Origin: Dehalococcoidia bacterium
GTDB lineage: Bacteria > Chloroflexota > Dehalococcoidia > Dehalococcoidales > JAUVZE01
DNA length: 29,023 nucleotides
Assembly (NCBI GenBank): GCA_030602665.1
Contig: JAUVZE010000001.1
Coordinates: 1 to 29,023, forward strand
Reading direction: 5' to 3'
The translations under genes and the position numbers were made by a program. The notes beneath the pieces were generated by a model. It was not told the origin of the DNA and did no database searches. It saw nothing but the letters and a program-made list of their open reading frames with translations. Of this stretch, positions 6,885 to 13,700 are shown one piece after another. Each line of letters starts with the position of its first letter. Position 1 is the stretch's first letter.

Positions 6885-7784
6885 CTATGTTCCTGAGCGC
6901 TTTCCTTCCTTGGCTTTAATCTCTGCCATAGCCTCAAGGATTTTCTTGGCTCCAACATAAACAGGCGTATCCACCATCTTACCTTTGTATGACACTGCCG
7001 CTGACCCCTTGGCGATTCCTTCCTCTTCAAACACCTTAACAATTTCTCTAGCCCACTCCACCCTATCAGGTGCTGGCGAGTAAATCCTATGAGAAGGTTC
7101 AATCTGACTGGGATGAATCAGCATTCTTCCCTCAAAGCCTAACTGCCGACCGTAGGCTGTATCCTTCTCAAAGCCCTCAGTGTCTCTGAAGTCTACATAG
7201 GGGGCGTCAATAGCTATAATACCGGCAGCTCTAGCCGCACAGGCCATGCGTGCCCTAGCCCATTTTTGCTCCTCACCTATCGGCTGATTCAGTTTAATCC
7301 TCATATCCGTAGTATAATCCACCGCTCCATAAATCAGTGAATTAACTCTTGGGCTTGCCGTAGCTGATTGGTAAACATTCATCATGCCTTTAGCCGTTTC
7401 AATCAATAGCTGAATTTTTATGTTCCCTATCTCTAATCCCCTTTTCTGTTCCATTTCCTCTAGTTTCCAATCCAGGCGCTTTACGTGGTCTGGCCCCCCA
7501 CACTTAGCCAGACAAACACCGGCAAGTCCCTCATCAACCATCGCTTCACAATCAGCATTAGTCATACCCGTTTCCCAGTTGTTGATACGAGTATAAACAT
7601 CGGCGCCGGATGATGCTGCAAATTTGAGATTTTGATGACTCAATTCCCGAGCTTTTTGTTTCTCTGCCGGCGGCACGGAATCCTCGAGGTCCAGTGTAAT
7701 GATATCCGCCAGTATCTTCGGAATCTTGCTAATCAAGTCCTCCCTATTCCCTGGAACATAAAACACGGAACGCATAACTGGCAT
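6885..7784 (-). CDS. CitE-like CoA-ester lyase (HpcH/HpaI family)
   Basis: A 299-aa TIM-barrel protein of the citrate lyase beta/malyl-CoA lyase group, which splits or forms a carbon bond in a CoA ester (for example malyl-CoA to acetyl-CoA + glyoxylate, or citramalyl-CoA to acetyl-CoA + pyruvate). Seen: RSVFYVPGNRED near the N-terminus, LDLEDSVPPAEK (32-43, metal and substrate side), ETAKGM with the metal-binding Glu, YGAVDYTTDM where classical members have FGxxDxxxD, and GRMLIHPSQI. No citF or citD genes accompany it, so it is unlikely to be part of citrate lyase. AGGAGG lies 9 nt before the ATG. It sits 12 nt after the sucD-like gene, so ligase and lyase probably act in sequence on one acyl-CoA. 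Confidence 0.83.
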   Translation of the reverse strand: MPVMRSVFYVPGNREDLISKIPKILADIITLDLEDSVPPAEKQKARELSHQNLKFAASSGADVYTRINNWETGMTNADCEAMVDEGLAGVCLAKCGGPDHVKRLDWKLEEMEQKRGLEIGNIKIQLLIETAKGMMNVYQSATASPRVNSLIYGAVDYTTDMRIKLNQPIGEEQKWARARMACAARAAGIIAIDAPYVDFRDTEGFEKDTAYGRQLGFEGRMLIHPSQIEPSHRIYSPAPDRVEWAREIVKVFEEEGIAKGSAAVSYKGKMVDTPVYVGAKKILEAMAEIKAKEGKRSGT

Positions 7785-7796
7785 TTTTTTAACCTC

Positions 7797-8693
7797 CTAT
7801 AAATTTAATAGTCTTTTAAGCGTAGGGACGATTTCTTTAGGTGTTTCCACCGGATAAGCTCCGGCCTCACGGAGAGCCTTTACCTTGCCCGGCACCGACC
7901 CACGCCCTCGCTCTACTATCGCCGATGCGTGGGAGAAGCGCTGTCCTTCCGGGGCGGCAACACCAGCAATATAGATGACGAAAGGTTTAGTAAATTCACC
8001 CGCCTTGATAACCTCGGCAGCTTCTTCCTCCTGACTACCACCGATTTCACCAAAAACGGCTACCCCAAGGGTCTGCTCATCCTTCTCAAATAAGAGAAGA
8101 TAGTCAGCCATAGACATCCCAAGAATCGGCTCCGTGCCGGTGTGGATGGCAGTACTGACACCAAGCCCACCGTTCTTAAGAATCCAGGGCAGTGTCCCGG
8201 ACTCTCCACCACTACGCGATAAAACCCCAATAGGACCAGGTTGAAATAACATATTTGCCCACTCCACATTTCCGCCTAACCATCCAGCAACCGCCTTTCC
8301 CGGACTTAACAGGCCAAGCGACCCTGGCCCAATTATGGTGGCGCCTTCCTTTTTGGCTACCGAGACTATCTCCATGATATCATGAAGAGGTACCCGCTCC
8401 GCAGGAGAAACAATATACTTAATACCAGCATCAAGAGCCTCCAGTATGGCCATTTTCACCACTGTTCCCGGAATAAAGGTAACGCTCATATCAATAGAGC
8501 CCTGTGCCCTAATTGCCTCTTTCACCGTATTATAGACCGGAATCCCATTCACCTCCTGTCCACCCCGACCCGGAGAGGTACCGGCTACCACCTTGGTGCC
8601 GTAGTCCTTCATATACTTAGAGCGCAGGGAGCCTTCTCGTCCGGTTATACCCTGAACGATAACCATGGTCTTCTCATCAATAAGAATTGACAT
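7797..8693 (-). CDS. Succinyl-CoA synthetase alpha-like acyl-CoA ligase subunit
   Basis: CoA-binding and phospho-histidine subunit of an ADP-forming acyl-CoA ligase; 298 aa. It shows the N-terminal CoA-binding fold (VQGITGREGS, 13-22), the GEIGGSQEEEA motif (215-225) with the Glu that stabilises phosphohistidine in SucD, and FSHASAI with the likely catalytic His255. It departs from textbook SucD at two places: VSPAERVPLHDM-like sequence instead of TEGIP.LDM (95-107), and GPGSLGLLSPG (122-132) instead of GPNCPG..TPG. This suggests a substrate other than succinate, for example malate as in MtkB. The partner beta subunit is at 9006; unusually, a ferredoxin gene lies between the two. Confidence 0.85.
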   Translation of the reverse strand: MSILIDEKTMVIVQGITGREGSLRSKYMKDYGTKVVAGTSPGRGGQEVNGIPVYNTVKEAIRAQGSIDMSVTFIPGTVVKMAILEALDAGIKYIVSPAERVPLHDIMEIVSVAKKEGATIIGPGSLGLLSPGKAVAGWLGGNVEWANMLFQPGPIGVLSRSGGESGTLPWILKNGGLGVSTAIHTGTEPILGMSMADYLLLFEKDEQTLGVAVFGEIGGSQEEEAAEVIKAGEFTKPFVIYIAGVAAPEGQRFSHASAIVERGRGSVPGKVKALREAGAYPVETPKEIVPTLKRLLNL

Positions 8694-8702
8694 TTTTACC
8701 CC

Positions 8703-8990
8703 CTATCTCAGATTGCGTTTCCTTAGATACTCATCCAAGCCTTTAATAGGAACCTCAATGCGGATGGCATTATTGCCAAGCTGCCAGCAAGCATACTCAC
8801 AGGCCAAACATTCCGTGCCTCTCCGCTTCACCTCTTCTGGACTGAGATGGTCCACCGAGGGCTTCCCATCGCTTAACTGCAAAATCCCCCGGTCGTAAAC
8901 CTGACAGGCATCAACACAAGCCTTGCTACTACAATCCGGACATTTGGTTGTATCAATGATTACCTTGATGGTTCTTTCTTCAAATTCCAT
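8703..8990 (-). CDS. Ferredoxin-like Fe-S protein between ligase subunits
   Basis: A 95-aa protein with two cysteine groups: C17-x2-C20-x4-C25-x3-C29, and C61-x2-C64-x3-C68. The first could hold a complete [4Fe-4S] cluster. The second shows only three Cys, so it may bind an incomplete or non-Cys-ligated cluster, or none. The layout resembles small polyferredoxin subunits of oxidoreductases rather than free 2[4Fe-4S] ferredoxin, whose motifs end in CP. ATG at 8990, with AGGAGG upstream overlapping the end of sucC. It lies between the beta and alpha subunit genes of the acyl-CoA ligase with short gaps (15 and 9 nt), so co-expression is certain. Its electron partner may be the Fe-S protein at 5928. 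Confidence 0.8.
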   Translation of the reverse strand: MEFEERTIKVIIDTTKCPDCSSKACVDACQVYDRGILQLSDGKPSVDHLSPEEVKRRGTECLACEYACWQLGNNAIRIEVPIKGLDEYLRKRNLR

Positions 8991-9005
8991 CAGCCGGCAA
9001 CCTCC

Positions 9006-10253
9006 TTATCTTGCCTTCTCCTTTCGGTATTGTTTTATCAGTTCCAGCATTCTCTGGCCAATGAAATCGCTGTCCTCAACACGCTCGCTCCCATAGATTT
9101 CAATACGACCAGGCAGACCCTTCAGCCCCTCTCTTAATATTCGCAAGGACTCTTTCTCCTTATTCCCCGCCAAGAGAAGGACACACGGAAATCCCAACCT
9201 CTTGGGGAGTTCTTCTCTCAGCACCTTGACTAAGGCATGAGCATGATGCCACTGCTCCTGATTAGCTATCATGAAGCCGGCCAATAGGTAACCTTCAATA
9301 TTGGGCTGAGATAGAACTACTTTGGCCACCCGGTAAACCTTGGAAGCCACCGGATTGCCACTCGTGTCAGCAAAATTCGCCGGCTTGAGACCCACCCGGC
9401 TAAGTGCGTCCATCCCTATCATGGCTGCCCCACCACCGATGGCATGGAAGCCAATGAATCCGGTGCTGGTTTCATCCAATGTCATCTTCATGACAAACCC
9501 CGAACCACGAAGGTCAGTTTCCTCAATCCCCCAGCCAACCCTGTCAAAATCAGTCGCTTCCCAGGGAAATTCTCTAGGGATAGTGATTCCCATCTCAGGG
9601 TGACGGAAGGTTGAGTTATCATCAATACCCATGCGGCAGTCTCCAGCAATCACTCTACCCTCTTGAGTCAATATTAGAGGATTGATTTCCAGAATATTGC
9701 AATCACGCTTCTTAAAGACTTCCACAACCTTAGAAATCACCCCCGCCACTTCCCCCAGCAATTGATTTGGAATACCAGCACTGCTAGCCAGGTTCAAAGC
9801 ATCATAGATAGGAAACCCTTTAAGATAATCAATCTCAGCCCGGAAGATTTTGTCCTCAGGAACTTCTTCTATATCCATCCCCCCTTGAGTGCTAAACATA
9901 ACTACCGGAGCCTGGCTCTTCCACGAGGAATCAGGAATTACACCGACATAATATTCCTTCTCAATGTTCAATTTCTCCTCTACCAACACCTGCCGGACGG
10001 GAAATCCTTTTACTTCCATGCCTAAAATAACGCTGGCCGCCTTCTCTGCTTCCTCGGGCGTGTCAGCAAACTTTATCGCACCGGCTTTCCCACGTCCTCC
10101 AACCCAAACCTGTGCCTTTACCACGACAGGTTTCCCTACTCTAGCAGTAACTTCATATGCCTCTTTGGCAGTTGAGGCAACCTCCCCTGTTGGAATGGCA
10201 ATGCCAACATCTTTGAGAAACTCCTTTCCTTGGTATTCAAATAGCCTAGCCAT
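9006..10253 (-). CDS. Succinyl-CoA synthetase beta-like acyl-CoA ligase subunit (ATP-grasp)
   Basis: Nucleotide- and acid-binding subunit of an ADP-forming CoA ligase; 415 aa, slightly longer than SucC (388). Seen: ATP-grasp nucleotide loop KAQVWVGGRGKAG (46-58), NILEINPL (186-193) and DCRMGIDDNSTFRHPE (205-220), which match the ATP/Mg-binding strand set of SucC/MtkA. The C-terminal ligase domain has GGGAAMIGMDALSRVG in place of the usual GAGLAMATMD, and ANFADTSGNP in place of ANFLDVGGGA, again pointing to altered specificity. AGGAGG lies 6 nt before the ATG. It is first after iclR (32-nt gap) and precedes the ferredoxin and alpha subunit. Candidate reactions are malate-CoA ligase or succinate-CoA ligase; the citE-like lyase downstream favours the former type. 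Confidence 0.87.
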   Translation of the reverse strand: MARLFEYQGKEFLKDVGIAIPTGEVASTAKEAYEVTARVGKPVVVKAQVWVGGRGKAGAIKFADTPEEAEKAASVILGMEVKGFPVRQVLVEEKLNIEKEYYVGVIPDSSWKSQAPVVMFSTQGGMDIEEVPEDKIFRAEIDYLKGFPIYDALNLASSAGIPNQLLGEVAGVISKVVEVFKKRDCNILEINPLILTQEGRVIAGDCRMGIDDNSTFRHPEMGITIPREFPWEATDFDRVGWGIEETDLRGSGFVMKMTLDETSTGFIGFHAIGGGAAMIGMDALSRVGLKPANFADTSGNPVASKVYRVAKVVLSQPNIEGYLLAGFMIANQEQWHHAHALVKVLREELPKRLGFPCVLLLAGNKEKESLRILREGLKGLPGRIEIYGSERVEDSDFIGQRMLELIKQYRKEKAR

Positions 10254-10285
10254 CTACACCTCCTTTTGTCGCTACCAGAAATCCT

Positions 10286-11038
10286 TCATTCACCCCTGTA
10301 TCCCATCGCCCGAGAAATCTCCAATCCACAACGTTTAACTAGTAGCTTTAATTCTTCCACTCTCTTATCGCTTAGACGGGCAGAAGGCCCGGAAACACTG
10401 ATAGCGGCCACTACATTTCCATCGCAATCTTTTACCGCTGAGGCCACACACCTTACACCTACTTCCATCTCTTCGTCATCCTCGGCAATACCTTCTCGCC
10501 TAACAATTAGAAGTGTTTTCTTCAATTGGCTAAAATCCGTTATAGTATTTTTCGTATAATAAGGCAGGGCTTTGCTATTCAAGAATCTTTCCACTTCTGC
10601 CTCTCCCATATGAGCCAAAAAAACCTTCCCCACTCCGGTGCAATGTAGTGGTACTCTATTTCCCACCGCGGTAAATATTCGCAAGTTGTAATTAGATTCA
10701 ATTTGCTCAATATAAACGGCCTCGTTGGCATCCAAAATTGCCAGATTGACAGATTCATCAACCACCTTATTTAGCTCCTGCAAAAAAGGAAGCGCCACAT
10801 CTCTAATTTTCATCCTCCGCTTAACAATACTGCCGAATTCTAGCAATCTTGGGCCAAGGTAATACTTTCCTCTCTTCTGCCGTTGGTTAAGGTAACCTCT
10901 CTTAACTAGCAACGAGGTAATCCGATGAGCAGTGCTGATATTTAACCGGCTTAAATTGGCCAGCGCTGCTAATCCCATTTCGCCTTCTTGCTTCAAGAAG
11001 CTCTCTAAAATATCAAGTGCTTTTTCAACTGTCTGCAT
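10286..11038 (-). CDS. IclR-family transcriptional regulator
   Basis: Cytosolic DNA-binding regulator, 250 aa, full length. The winged helix-turn-helix covers about 1-65 (ALANLSRLNISTAHRITSLL is the recognition region), followed by the GAF-like effector domain (~75-245) with the conserved VPLHCTGVGKVFLA segment. IclR proteins usually sense small organic acids such as glyoxylate or pyruvate and control nearby catabolic genes (family knowledge). Here the gene leads the operon it probably controls, so repression at its own promoter would switch off sucC, ferredoxin, sucD, citE and the Fe-S gene together. No good Shine-Dalgarno is seen before the ATG at 11038. A perfect direct repeat lies in its leader. 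Confidence 0.92.
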   Translation of the reverse strand: MQTVEKALDILESFLKQEGEMGLAALANLSRLNISTAHRITSLLVKRGYLNQRQKRGKYYLGPRLLEFGSIVKRRMKIRDVALPFLQELNKVVDESVNLAILDANEAVYIEQIESNYNLRIFTAVGNRVPLHCTGVGKVFLAHMGEAEVERFLNSKALPYYTKNTITDFSQLKKTLLIVRREGIAEDDEEMEVGVRCVASAVKDCDGNVVAAISVSGPSARLSDKRVEELKLLVKRCGLEISRAMGYRGE

Positions 11039-11044
11039 GATTCT

Positions 11045-11074
11045 TGACTTTTATATAATGAAAATGACTTTTAT
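11045..11074. repeat. 10-bp direct repeat, likely operator of the iclR operon
   Basis: TGACTTTTAT occurs at 11045-11054 and again at 11065-11074, giving a 20-bp period (two helical turns), so both copies face the same side of the DNA. They lie between the predicted start of transcription (~11076) and the iclR ATG, a typical place for autorepression. Binding by the IclR protein is inferred. Confidence 0.5.
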
Positions 11075-11082
11075 TTTTGAAC

Positions 11083-11111
11083 ATCTTACCAAAGAATTCT
11101 TATTTTGTCAA
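11083..11111 (-). promoter_or_regulatory. Promoter of the iclR-sucC-fd-sucD-citE operon
   Basis: On the minus strand, consensus TTGACA (11111-11106), a 17-nt spacer and TAAGAT (11088-11083). The start would fall near 11076, directly before the direct repeat. Confidence 0.7.
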
Positions 11112-11339
11112 TAGTTTTGTGCTACCTTGTGAAGAAAGGGGATATACCCAGGGTGTTGACAAGACACAAGATACTGGAGACGAATCCCTGTCCGAAGTGG
11201 AATCTAGTTACGACTTTAGGGGGAGGTGTTATTACCGAGAAACCGGACCAATCCACTGGCATGTTACCCAGATTGATTCAACAGTTTAACTTGGATTAGG
11301 ATACAAGTTAGGAGGTAGTTTCCTAGAGCGCGATTACTC
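11112..11339. other. Intergenic stretch with no recognisable gene
   Basis: This lies between the iclR promoter and the 3' end of the response regulator gene. Plus-strand frames of 60-70 codons are open here but lack a convincing ribosome site and resemble nothing I know. An inverted repeat TAACTTG-N10-CAAGTTA (11287-11310) lies just beyond the response regulator stop, but has no U-tract on the minus strand, so it is at best a weak 3' hairpin. Confidence 0.4.
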
Positions 11340-11738
11340 TCAAAAGCCCACCCTCTTCAGCATCTTTTCTACTCGACTTAGCAGTTCGTCAGGAGGCACC
11401 GGTTTATCAATATAATCTTCTGCTTCAAGTGTAAGCCCTGCGCTGACTGGGATAGAGGTTTCTCCTTTCTTCTCCGCAAAGGCCGTCAGCATTAACACCG
11501 GGATTTTTGAAAGCTCCGGATTACCTTTGAGTTGTTCGCAGACGGTAAATCCGTCCTTAGTAGGCATGATTACATCTAAGATGATCAGGTCAGGGCGCTC
11601 GTCTTGTACCTTCTGCAAACCCTCGTCCCCGTCAAAAGCAGCGCTCACTTGGTAGTTTTTACTTTCTAGAACTACTTTTGTCGCCTGCACGAAAACAGGG
11701 TCATCATCAACAACTAGGATTCTAGCCTGTCTTGCCAT
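11340..11738 (-). CDS. Single-domain response regulator (receiver only)
   Basis: CheY-like receiver, 132 aa from the ATG at 11738. That start is preferred over an upstream TTG (11765) because AGGAGG lies 7 nt before it and the receiver fold begins at once (ARILVVDDD). Phosphorylation-site residues are visible: acidic cluster D11-D13, phosphoacceptor D55 in ILDVIMP, T85, and K112 in YIDKPV. There is an ~11-residue insertion before the K112 motif, shared with the receiver of the kinase upstream, suggesting the two receivers arose by duplication. No output domain is present, so it probably relays phosphate or acts by protein contact. It follows the kinase gene by 36 nt on the same strand. Confidence 0.9.
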   Translation of the reverse strand: MARQARILVVDDDPVFVQATKVVLESKNYQVSAAFDGDEGLQKVQDERPDLIILDVIMPTKDGFTVCEQLKGNPELSKIPVLMLTAFAEKKGETSIPVSAGLTLEAEDYIDKPVPPDELLSRVEKMLKRVGF

Positions 11739-11774
11739 TGTTTTTCCTCCTTCGGCTATGTTCAAGCTTTGTTA

Positions 11775-13409
11775 TTAAAGCCTAGACTTACACTTCATTA
11801 AAACTTTCTCTACCCGCTGAAGCAGGAGAGGAGGGGAAATTGGCTTTTCTACATAATCCTCGATGCCAGGGCTTGTCTTAGTTTCAAGCTCATAACGCCG
11901 GCGGCTGCTGTCCTCCCTCACTGCGCTTAATATCAGAATCGGTATCTTACTGCCACCAGCCCCTGCTTGCTCGTTAAGTCGCTTAACAACTTCAAATCCA
12001 TCCATCCTCGGCATAAGTAGGTCCAGAATCAGCAAGTCTGGTTTCTCCTCTTCTATTTTGGTTAAGGCCTCTTCTCCATCTTGGGCGGTAGATACCTGGT
12101 AACCTCGTGATTCTAGGACAAGGGTTATTACTTTTAGCATTTCGGGGTCATCATCAGCAACCAAGATTCTCTCTCCCCCCACCACCACCTTTTCCTCCTT
12201 TATTCTGCCTTTGGCTGCTACTGAGACCTTAGGTATAGTAAAGCTGAATTTGGTTCCTATTCCACTTTCAGGGCATGGACTTTCCACCCAAATTAGACCG
12301 CCATGTGCCTCAATAATCCTCTTTGCTATAGAAAGCCCTAAACCGACTCCTTCCGCATCTACCTTCACACCCCGATAAAAGTCATCAAATATTCTCGGCA
12401 GTTCTTCAGGAGAAATCCCTATCCCCGTGTCTGCGACATCTAACTGGATACAATCATCCATCTCCCGAGAGCTGATTGAGACCCTGCCACCAGCAGGAGT
12501 GAACTTAACGCCATCGCTCAACAAATTGGTAAACACCTGCCGCAAGCGCTTTGGTATTCCCAAGACTTGGGGCAATTTTGTAGACACATTGTTGTCTAAC
12601 TGTACTCCCTTTTGTTGAGCTACCCCCTGGACATCACCTATGGAACTTTCTATTACTTCAGACAGAGATAAGTTTTCAAAATCCAGTTCTCCAATTTCGA
12701 TATACGAAATGTCTAGGATATTGTCAATCATGCTGGTAAGGTCTGAAATTCGTTGCTTGCTTCCGGTTAGCAGCTCCTTCTGCCTGTCAGTAATATCTCC
12801 GCTATAGCCACTCACTATGACATCCAGACAACTTTGAACGGTAGCAAGAGGCGCTCTTAGATCGTGAGAACATACAGATAAAACATGAGCCAGTGTCTGT
12901 CTAGCATGTGACAACCTGCCAGACACTAAACTAACAAGCTCGTGCATCACCTTGCGGCATAAATCAGTGTCTTCATCACACAGATGGCGGAGAAGGTCTC
13001 CACTCAAGGCGAGTAATTTAGTATTTCCTGTAGATATTGCCGACAGGGTGAAAACTGGTGTCTCTGACAGTGCCGACCAGCCAAAAACCTGCCCCTCCGT
13101 TGCAATATCAATGGTTGCCTGTTTTCTCGTCCTTCGGCCAATACGAATCTCCATCTTAAGAGCGACTTGCCCCTCTGCGACGATGTAAAGATTGTGCGCG
13201 CTATCGCCCTCGCTGAAGATACGTGCCCCCGCCGCATAGGACTCCTCCCGGCATAACCCAGCTACTTTGTCTATCTGGGCGTCAGATAGTTTCCAAAACA
13301 TCTGGGAATTTTTGATAATCTCTCTCACCATCACAAGCCTTATTCTTCTGACCCCTATTTCTAATCGTACCTGGATATGGCTAGGGCTATCGCCAAGCTC
13401 ATCTAACAT
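11775..13409 (-). CDS. Hybrid histidine kinase: cNMP-binding-like, HisKA, HATPase, receiver
   Basis: Soluble sensor kinase, 544 aa, no membrane segments. Residues ~35-160 form a cyclic-nucleotide-binding/CRP-like sensor domain (FSEGDSAHNLYIVAEGQV, 65-82). HisKA follows with phosphoacceptor H182 (CSHDLRAPLA). The HATPase has N-box NLLSDGVKFTP (295-305), G1 DTGIGIS (327-333) and G2 GVGLGLSI (354-361). The receiver (~413-540) has D463 and a YVEKPI Lys. In the N-box, the second Asn that normally holds Mg2+ is Asp299, which may weaken kinase activity. The translation start is uncertain: ATG at 13409 coincides with the predicted transcript start, while ATG codon 27 (13331) has an upstream AAGG and still precedes the sensor domain. 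The ligand is unknown. The gene is divergent from the hdr operon. Confidence 0.88.
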   Translation of the reverse strand: MLDELGDSPSHIQVRLEIGVRRIRLVMVREIIKNSQMFWKLSDAQIDKVAGLCREESYAAGARIFSEGDSAHNLYIVAEGQVALKMEIRIGRRTRKQATIDIATEGQVFGWSALSETPVFTLSAISTGNTKLLALSGDLLRHLCDEDTDLCRKVMHELVSLVSGRLSHARQTLAHVLSVCSHDLRAPLATVQSCLDVIVSGYSGDITDRQKELLTGSKQRISDLTSMIDNILDISYIEIGELDFENLSLSEVIESSIGDVQGVAQQKGVQLDNNVSTKLPQVLGIPKRLRQVFTNLLSDGVKFTPAGGRVSISSREMDDCIQLDVADTGIGISPEELPRIFDDFYRGVKVDAEGVGLGLSIAKRIIEAHGGLIWVESPCPESGIGTKFSFTIPKVSVAAKGRIKEEKVVVGGERILVADDDPEMLKVITLVLESRGYQVSTAQDGEEALTKIEEEKPDLLILDLLMPRMDGFEVVKRLNEQAGAGGSKIPILILSAVREDSSRRRYELETKTSPGIEDYVEKPISPPLLLQRVEKVLMKCKSRL

Positions 13410-13413
13410 TACT

Positions 13414-13442
13414 ATATTACTGGATGCTAACTAAGCCGTCAA
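13414..13442 (-). promoter_or_regulatory. Promoter of the hybrid kinase-response regulator pair
   Basis: On the minus strand, TTGACG (13442-13437), a 17-nt spacer and TAATAT (13419-13414). The predicted start falls at about 13407, inside the first possible start codon, which argues for translation from an internal start near 13331 or for another promoter further up. Confidence 0.5.
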
Positions 13443-13568
13443 GATTTCAACGGCTGTTGACCTTGATGGTAAGACCTCCTTCCTTTATTTCCTTTGTTCT
13501 AGGGTCAGTGCTGCCTTATCTTTTCTTACACAACTTTTTCTCCACAATTCAGAATAGAGCCCACAAGC

Positions 13569-13597
13569 TTGAACTTTTCTAAATGGGGGATTATAAT
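13569..13597 (+). promoter_or_regulatory. Promoter of the hdr-met-mvh operon
   Basis: TTGAAC (13569-13574), 17-nt spacer and consensus TATAAT (13592-13597). Transcription should begin near 13604, leaving a ~97-nt leader that contains a palindrome and a terminator-like hairpin before the first gene. Confidence 0.65.
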
Positions 13598-13626
13598 AAA
13601 TAAATGGGAAAGAGATAAAGTGACTT

Positions 13627-13641
13627 TTTATAAGTTATAAA
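13627..13641. promoter_or_regulatory. Perfect AT-rich palindrome in the hdr operon leader
   Basis: TTTATAA-G-TTATAAA, two 7-bp arms around one central base, about 25 nt downstream of the expected start. It could be an operator for a dimeric repressor or an RNA hairpin competing with the terminator hairpin that begins 6 nt later. The binder is unknown. Confidence 0.35.
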
Positions 13642-13646
13642 GGGCA

Positions 13647-13672
13647 AATACACAGGGGACTGTGTATTTTTT
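13647..13672 (+). terminator. Intrinsic-terminator-like hairpin inside the hdr operon leader (attenuator candidate)
   Basis: AATACACAG (13647-13655), GGGA loop, CTGTGTATT (13660-13668): a perfect 9-bp stem running into six T residues (13667-13672). No plus-strand gene lies upstream that it could terminate, and the minus-strand side has no T-run, so it points into the hdr operon. It sits between the promoter and the TTG start at 13701. Confidence 0.6.
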
Positions 13673-13700
13673 GTGTCTGTTCCATTAGGAGTTTGGAGAT

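Noticed and set aside
11077..11299. Plus-strand frames of 64-70 codons between iclR and the response regulator
   Set aside because: No convincing ribosome site or family resemblance; the region overlaps the iclR promoter.
13440..13500. AAGGAGGT-like Shine-Dalgarno on the minus strand upstream of the kinase gene
   Set aside because: No ATG, GTG or TTG follows at a usable distance, so no gene can be supported.
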